Shown here piece by piece: positions 6,481 through 9,915 of a DNA stretch of 9,915 nt. This DNA is from an uncultured Prevotellaceae bacterium (GTDB lineage Bacteria > Bacteroidota > Bacteroidia > Bacteroidales > Bacteroidaceae): positions 1-9,915 of the forward strand of contig CAMJAO010000060.1 of the NCBI GenBank assembly GCA_946403615.1, read 5' to 3'. The notes below the pieces were generated by a model. The model worked only from the letters and a program-made list of their open reading frames with translations, made no database searches and had not been told where the DNA came from. How positions within the stretch are numbered: the first letter of the stretch is position 1; each line of letters starts with the position of its first letter. Both the position numbers and the translations under genes were made by a program.

Positions 6481-8472
6481 TTAGTCAGCGTATCTGTATC
6501 CCCAGATGGTGACACCAGTCTGGCTGCGAAGAGCCGTGAAGCAAGGCACCACATCATTCTTGGGTTCCAAGGTCTGTTCTACCATCACGCCTTTGTATTC
6601 ATCGCCGATGTTGATCGTGATGTACGATGTCCATGCCTTTGCAGTCCATTTGCCATTGTAGGCTCCGGAAATATTGCCGTTGGCGTCAAGCACGATTTCC
6701 ACGGGTTTGGCAAGTGCTTTGGCGGTGTGGTCGAGTTTGTACTCATGTACCAGCAACTTATACTTTCCGGGAATCTTGTCAGTGGCGACCAGTTGTTTCT
6801 TACCGATCTGTGAGCTCTTTGCCACCTCACCGGTATATTCAAACGGAGCGGCGACCAGCCATCCTTCCTCGTTCTGGTACACCTGATGCACGCGCACCTG
6901 ATGCCCCTCACCCAAGTTTTGGAATCGGGTGTGATAAACCAGATAGGTGCGTCCGTCGGGAGCTGCGATGATGGAGTTGTGTCCTTGCGAACGTTCTGAA
7001 TTACTGCCTACAGCCTGATTGCCCCATTCACCGTAAGCGCCGAAGATATTGACGCCACGGTTGCCGTCATTTTCCTTAGGACCGAAATTCAACAGGTAAC
7101 CGGTATACAGTGCTGCACCGTTCTTACCGTCGACGTAGGGACCGTCGGGGTTCTTCGAACGGAAGACACGCATCTGGTATCCGCCATTGTTGTAGTCACT
7201 GGCGACACCACCTGCAGCCAGACCGCCATTGGTCACAAACAGGAAATAGTAGCCACCGATATACTCGATGTAACTGGCTTCGCCCGATGCATAGTAGCCG
7301 CCGGCAATCTTCTTGCCGAAATAGGCGTCACTGCTGTTGTTGGTGTCGTATGTCACGTCGTAGTCGCGCAAACCGGTGTTCTCATCCAGTTCGAGCATGA
7401 AGATGCCACCGCTCCACGAACCGTATGACATCCACAACTTGCCCTGTTCGTCGTAGAACACGCAGGGGTCGATACAGTTGGGATAACTCGGCTTGTTGGT
7501 AGCGGCCCAGGGTGCGGCATAACGTGTAGGCAGCGAAGTCTGAGTGCCCAAAACGAGTTCCAAATCTGTGTCTTTATATGCATTGCCGGTATGGAAACCG
7601 CTGATGACCACAGGTCCTTGGTAGAGATATGGTCCGGAGATATTGTCCGAAGTGAGCAACACAATGCTGCTATACCAATTGTCACCATTCACGCTCATAT
7701 ACATACACCACTTGCCCATGGCTTTGTTGTAAATGACGTCGGGTGCCCAGAGGTTACCGTCGATATTATAGTTGGTATTGCCGCGTTTTGACCAAGCCAT
7801 CGCATTGAAGGCTGGGAAATCGACCTCTACGCCGCCTTTCTTCACTTTCTTGACTGCAGGTGTAGTGAAGGCCTGACTGTTGGGCGCATTTGTGCTGGAG
7901 GCTGTTGCCCAAGGTATGACAACATTGCTCCATGTCATCAGGTTCGGCGATTTGGCAGAGCCACGATGCGAACCGAAGATATAATAGGTGCTGCTTGACG
8001 GATCCCAAACCACGCTCGGGTCATGCACGCTGACACGCGACAAGTTGCTCGGCCACCATTTCCGTTCTTCGTCAGCATCTTCGCCGCCGCTTTTGGCCGT
8101 GGTGAAGGTCACATCGCCAGAATAGAACACTTTGGCACTGGTCTGAGCATACGCGCGGACATGATAGGTGGTGGCGGGACTCAGTCCGGACAGTGTGATA
8201 GTCATGTCCTTTGACGAGCCTGTCATCTTAGAGTCGTTGATGGTGGGGTTGGCATTTGTGCTATAACAAACGCCGCGACCGATAATGCCCGTGCCTACGG
8301 CGGTAGCCGAAACGATGGCAGAATTGTCGGTAATATTCGATACGACGGGATTGGTTACAGTAGCCGATCCGCCACCGCCACCGCCGCCGATATCATCATC
8401 ATCGTCGCTTCCGCATGCTGTTACAGCCAGTCCGACACATAAGAAGAAAAATATTTTAGATAGATATTTCAT
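6481..8472 (-). CDS. Surface lipoprotein GH43 endo-alpha-1,5-L-arabinanase
   Basis: 663 residues with a lipoprotein signal: a hydrophobic stretch ending VTAC, lipidated Cys20, then GSDDDDD. Acidic residues right after the Cys match the Bacteroidetes surface export signal, so the enzyme should sit on the outer face of the outer membrane. Residues 29-35 are seven Gly, a flexible tether. Residues about 38-126 form an Fn3-like beta-sandwich (LSGLSPATTYHVRAYAQT). The GH43 propeller spans about 145-555: base Asp151 in SVHDPSVVWD, Asp335 in CIDPC, acid Glu398 in ASGEASYIEY, LWAPDVIY at 241-248, and GHNS at 497-500, whose His lies in the metal/active-site centre of related arabinanases. Residues about 560-663 match the C-terminal beta-barrel domain of extracellular endo-arabinanases (GH43_C type). 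The likely role is the first cut of arabinan at the cell surface, making oligosaccharides for import. The ATG at 8472 fits the signal peptide exactly. It lies between the SusE/F-like and GH51-GH43 genes on the same strand. Confidence 0.92.
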   Translation of the reverse strand: MKYLSKIFFFLCVGLAVTACGSDDDDDIGGGGGGGSATVTNPVVSNITDNSAIVSATAVGTGIIGRGVCYSTNANPTINDSKMTGSSKDMTITLSGLSPATTYHVRAYAQTSAKVFYSGDVTFTTAKSGGEDADEERKWWPSNLSRVSVHDPSVVWDPSSSTYYIFGSHRGSAKSPNLMTWSNVVIPWATASSTNAPNSQAFTTPAVKKVKKGGVEVDFPAFNAMAWSKRGNTNYNIDGNLWAPDVIYNKAMGKWCMYMSVNGDNWYSSIVLLTSDNISGPYLYQGPVVISGFHTGNAYKDTDLELVLGTQTSLPTRYAAPWAATNKPSYPNCIDPCVFYDEQGKLWMSYGSWSGGIFMLELDENTGLRDYDVTYDTNNSSDAYFGKKIAGGYYASGEASYIEYIGGYYFLFVTNGGLAAGGVASDYNNGGYQMRVFRSKNPDGPYVDGKNGAALYTGYLLNFGPKENDGNRGVNIFGAYGEWGNQAVGSNSERSQGHNSIIAAPDGRTYLVYHTRFQNLGEGHQVRVHQVYQNEEGWLVAAPFEYTGEVAKSSQIGKKQLVATDKIPGKYKLLVHEYKLDHTAKALAKPVEIVLDANGNISGAYNGKWTAKAWTSYITINIGDEYKGVMVEQTLEPKNDVVPCFTALRSQTGVTIWGYRYAD
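8368..8406 (-). repeat. Trinucleotide repeats encoding the Asp5 and Gly7 tether
   Basis: On the + strand, ATCATCATCATC with GTC (Asp codons on the minus strand) and CCACCGCCACCGCCGCC (Gly codons) form two short triplet runs. They encode residues 23-27 (Asp) and 29-35 (Gly), just after the lipidated Cys. All changes in steps of three would keep the frame, so length could vary between strains. Confidence 0.65.
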
Positions 8473-8605
8473 GAGAAGGAGAGTATCTTTTATATATTTA
8501 ATTTCTATATTGGTATATAGAATCTAGTTAGTGTTTGTTTTTTGAAAAGCGGGGAAGTCGCCCGTTGACGGCTCCCCCACTAAATAAGTATGAATTATCA
8601 GATTA
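8473..8605 (-). other. AT-rich leader and gap between the SusE/F-like and GH43 genes
   Basis: 133 bases without a gene. Bases 8551-8577 can form a GGGGA/TCCCC stem with inner GC pairs and a TTGA loop. Bases 8503-8522 form a perfect 8-bp stem with a TGGT tetraloop (TTCTATAT/ATATAGAA), within an A/T-rich leader running up to the GH43 start. I find no TAnnTTTG element on the minus strand. The leader could hold a divergent promoter or only a structured 5' end; neither can be decided from the sequence. Confidence 0.45.
8551..8577 (-). terminator. Possible terminator or attenuator after the SusE/F-like gene
   Basis: GGGGA (8551-8555) pairs with TCCCC (8573-8577) and inner GC pairs enclose a TTGA loop, with unpaired bases in between. 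On the minus strand the stem is followed by GCTTTTC. It lies about 29 bases after the stop at 8606. The bulges make it weaker than the hairpins at 1476 and 2823, so partial read-through into the GH43 gene is plausible. Confidence 0.4.
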
Positions 8606-9915
8606 TTATTCAAATACCAGATGACATCCGTCAATGGTAAAGTGTAAGTTGAGATCATTAGGATCTGTGATAGTGTTCAGACCCATATAATCCTGGGTGT
8701 AGGTGTTGCCGTCATTGCCTGCCATCACACACTTGATGTCGGCAGTGCCGTTGCCATTGTTGGTGACGGAGACGGTGACCATAGCATCATCCATGGCTGC
8801 GAGCCATGCTGCCCAGTCGCTTTGTCCGCCGCTCGGTGTGCACTTCGAGCCCAGTTCCTCTCCGGCCCAACCGGTGCCCCAGCCCCAGTTGTCGGCGCGC
8901 AGTACGCCATATTCTGTTGAGCCGTCGCCGTTGGTGAGCACTATCACGAAGTTGTTCCAGTTGGCACCGCCGCTGGTGAAGTTCTTGAAGCGGCGTGTGT
9001 AGGTCTGACCTGCAGGAATCTTCAAGTATGGTGAGTGAGCACTCCAGAAAGCAGAGGTGTTGTCTTCTGCACCCAGTACATCGTCAAACTCGAGGTGGCA
9101 ACCGTCAACGGTGTAGTGGAAATAGAAATCATTAGGATCGGTAACGGTGTTCAGACCGATATAGTCCTGCGTATAAGTGTTGCCGTCGTTGCCCAGCATG
9201 ACGCTTCTGACATCGGCTGTGCCGTCGCCGTTGTTGGTCACATACACAGTCACCTTGGCTCCGTCCATAGCAGCGAGCCATGTAGCCCAGTCGCTCTGTC
9301 CGCCGCTCGGTGTGCACTTCGAGCCCAGTTCCTCTCCGGCCCAACCGGTGCCCCAGCCCCAGTTGTCGGCGCGCAGTACACCATATTCGGTCGAGCCGTC
9401 TCCGTTGGTGAGCACCACCACGTAGTTATTCCAGTTGGCACCGCCGCTGGTGTAGTTGGTGAAGGTGCTGACAAAGGTCTCGTGCGGTGCTACCTTGACT
9501 TTCTCGGAATGCTCTGACCACCAGCCTGAGGAGTTGTCGGCAGCACCCACTAAGGTGTACATCTTATCGACCACCTCGAACTCTACGGAAGCCATCACAG
9601 GCGTAGCGCAGTTCTCACCCTTGTATGTCTTGTTATAGACGGCCACGAGGCTCTTCTTGCCCAGTGAGTTCATGTCGGGAACGGCCGAAAGCACCAGTTC
9701 ATCGACAGTGACGGTCTTCGTCACTTCCTGTTCGAACTCAACCACAGCGGTGACGTTGGACGTGACAGCAGCCAGGTCGGTGCCGAGGAGCACTTTCTTC
9801 GGAGCGCCCTTGATGGTCAGCGCGATGGGCTGTTTATCCTCGGCCGAGGTGTAACCGCCAATCGGCTCGATGTTGGACGAGAGGAAGTTGAGGAAGCTGC
9901 CTTCGGGTACGAGGA
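8606..9915 (-). CDS. SusE/SusF-like surface glycan-binding protein, N-terminus cut by the window
   Basis: The frame is open from the right edge (first complete codon at 9913) to the TAA at 8606-8608, giving 435 visible residues. A GTG at 9793 is internal: the reading continues upstream as LVPEGSFLNFLSS..., so it is not the start. Residues about 28-115 look like an Ig-type beta-sandwich (PIALTIKGAPKKVLLGTD). Two tandem Trp-rich domains of 158 residues follow, about 119-276 and 277-435, each with a GANWNN motif, EYGVLRADNWGWGTGW and a closing DGCHL. Clustered Trp (185, 187, 191 in the first copy; 343, 345, 349 in the second) would suit a sugar-binding face. There is no catalytic motif. SusE/SusF proteins are outer-membrane lipoproteins that hold glycan beside a SusC/SusD importer; the lipoprotein signal would lie off the window. 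Position directly ahead of two arabinan hydrolases suggests it binds arabinan. SusE/F assignment rests on architecture and context; a non-catalytic domain protein of another class is possible. Confidence 0.75.
   Translation of the reverse strand, partial: LVPEGSFLNFLSSNIEPIGGYTSAEDKQPIALTIKGAPKKVLLGTDLAAVTSNVTAVVEFEQEVTKTVTVDELVLSAVPDMNSLGKKSLVAVYNKTYKGENCATPVMASVEFEVVDKMYTLVGAADNSSGWWSEHSEKVKVAPHETFVSTFTNYTSGGANWNNYVVVLTNGDGSTEYGVLRADNWGWGTGWAGEELGSKCTPSGGQSDWATWLAAMDGAKVTVYVTNNGDGTADVRSVMLGNDGNTYTQDYIGLNTVTDPNDFYFHYTVDGCHLEFDDVLGAEDNTSAFWSAHSPYLKIPAGQTYTRRFKNFTSGGANWNNFVIVLTNGDGSTEYGVLRADNWGWGTGWAGEELGSKCTPSGGQSDWAAWLAAMDDAMVTVSVTNNGNGTADIKCVMAGNDGNTYTQDYMGLNTITDPNDLNLHFTIDGCHLVFE
8609..9558 (-). 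repeat. Tandem 474-bp duplication encoding two Trp-rich domains
   Basis: Two direct copies, 9085-9558 and 8609-9084, have a 474-base period (158 codons). Bases 8823-8905 and 9297-9379 are identical over 83 bases, including third codon positions, and similarity stays high on either side. The N-terminal quarter of each domain is clearly less alike (GWWSEHSEKVKVAPHE against AFWSAHSPYLKIPAGQ). This pattern fits an older duplication followed by gene conversion of the core, or a recent one with changed edges. Confidence 0.9.

Noticed and set aside
8823..9379. CRISPR or other spaced-repeat array
   Set aside because: Only two copies exist, they are in-frame within one gene, and the period is 474 bases.
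9791..9793. GTG as the start of the SusE/F-like protein
   Set aside because: The frame stays open to the window edge with protein-like sequence and no signal peptide follows the GTG, so the true start lies beyond 9915.

Overview
The window looks like chromosomal DNA of a gut or oral Bacteroidales species, most like Prevotella. The grounds are: a surface lipoprotein whose lipidated Cys is followed by an Asp-rich export signal, a SusE/SusF-type glycan-binding protein beside glycoside hydrolases, a Prevotella-like 'GLYIIGGKKVVVK' protein tail, and start codons without clear Shine-Dalgarno sequences. No species can be named from the sequence alone.

Layout. Bases 1-104 (+) hold the last 33 codons of an unrecognised gene. 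Bases 189-1451 (+) encode a complete arginine deiminase with all expected catalytic residues; it sits alone between two hairpins, with no arcB or arcC beside it here. Bases 1579-2778 (+) encode an N-terminally truncated S8 (subtilisin-family) peptidase. It keeps the Ser region but has lost the Asp and His regions and the signal peptide, and it carries a very acidic insert just before the catalytic Ser. A strong hairpin at 2823-2867 separates it from the genes that converge on it from the right.

From 2894 to the right edge everything is on the minus strand and reads as the distal part of a polysaccharide utilisation locus (PUL) for arabinan or arabinose-rich pectin side chains. In transcription order it contains a SusE/SusF-like surface binding protein with a duplicated Trp-rich domain (9915 to 8606, N-terminus cut by the window), a surface lipoprotein GH43 endo-arabinanase (8472 to 6481), and a periplasmic two-enzyme GH51-GH43 protein (6319 to 2894). 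The inferred scheme is: capture of arabinan at the surface by the binding protein, cutting by the lipoprotein GH43, import through a SusC/SusD pair expected beyond the right edge, and trimming to arabinose in the periplasm by the GH51-GH43 fusion. Gaps of 161 and 133 bases inside this run hold hairpins that may set the relative amounts of the three messages.

I see no tRNA, rRNA, CRISPR array, insertion sequence or phage gene. The points most worth a second look are the recently duplicated or converted domain in the SusE/F-like protein, the GH51-GH43 fusion, and the truncated protease with its acidic insert. Most of the window is a recognisable PUL plus housekeeping metabolism rather than an unknown system.
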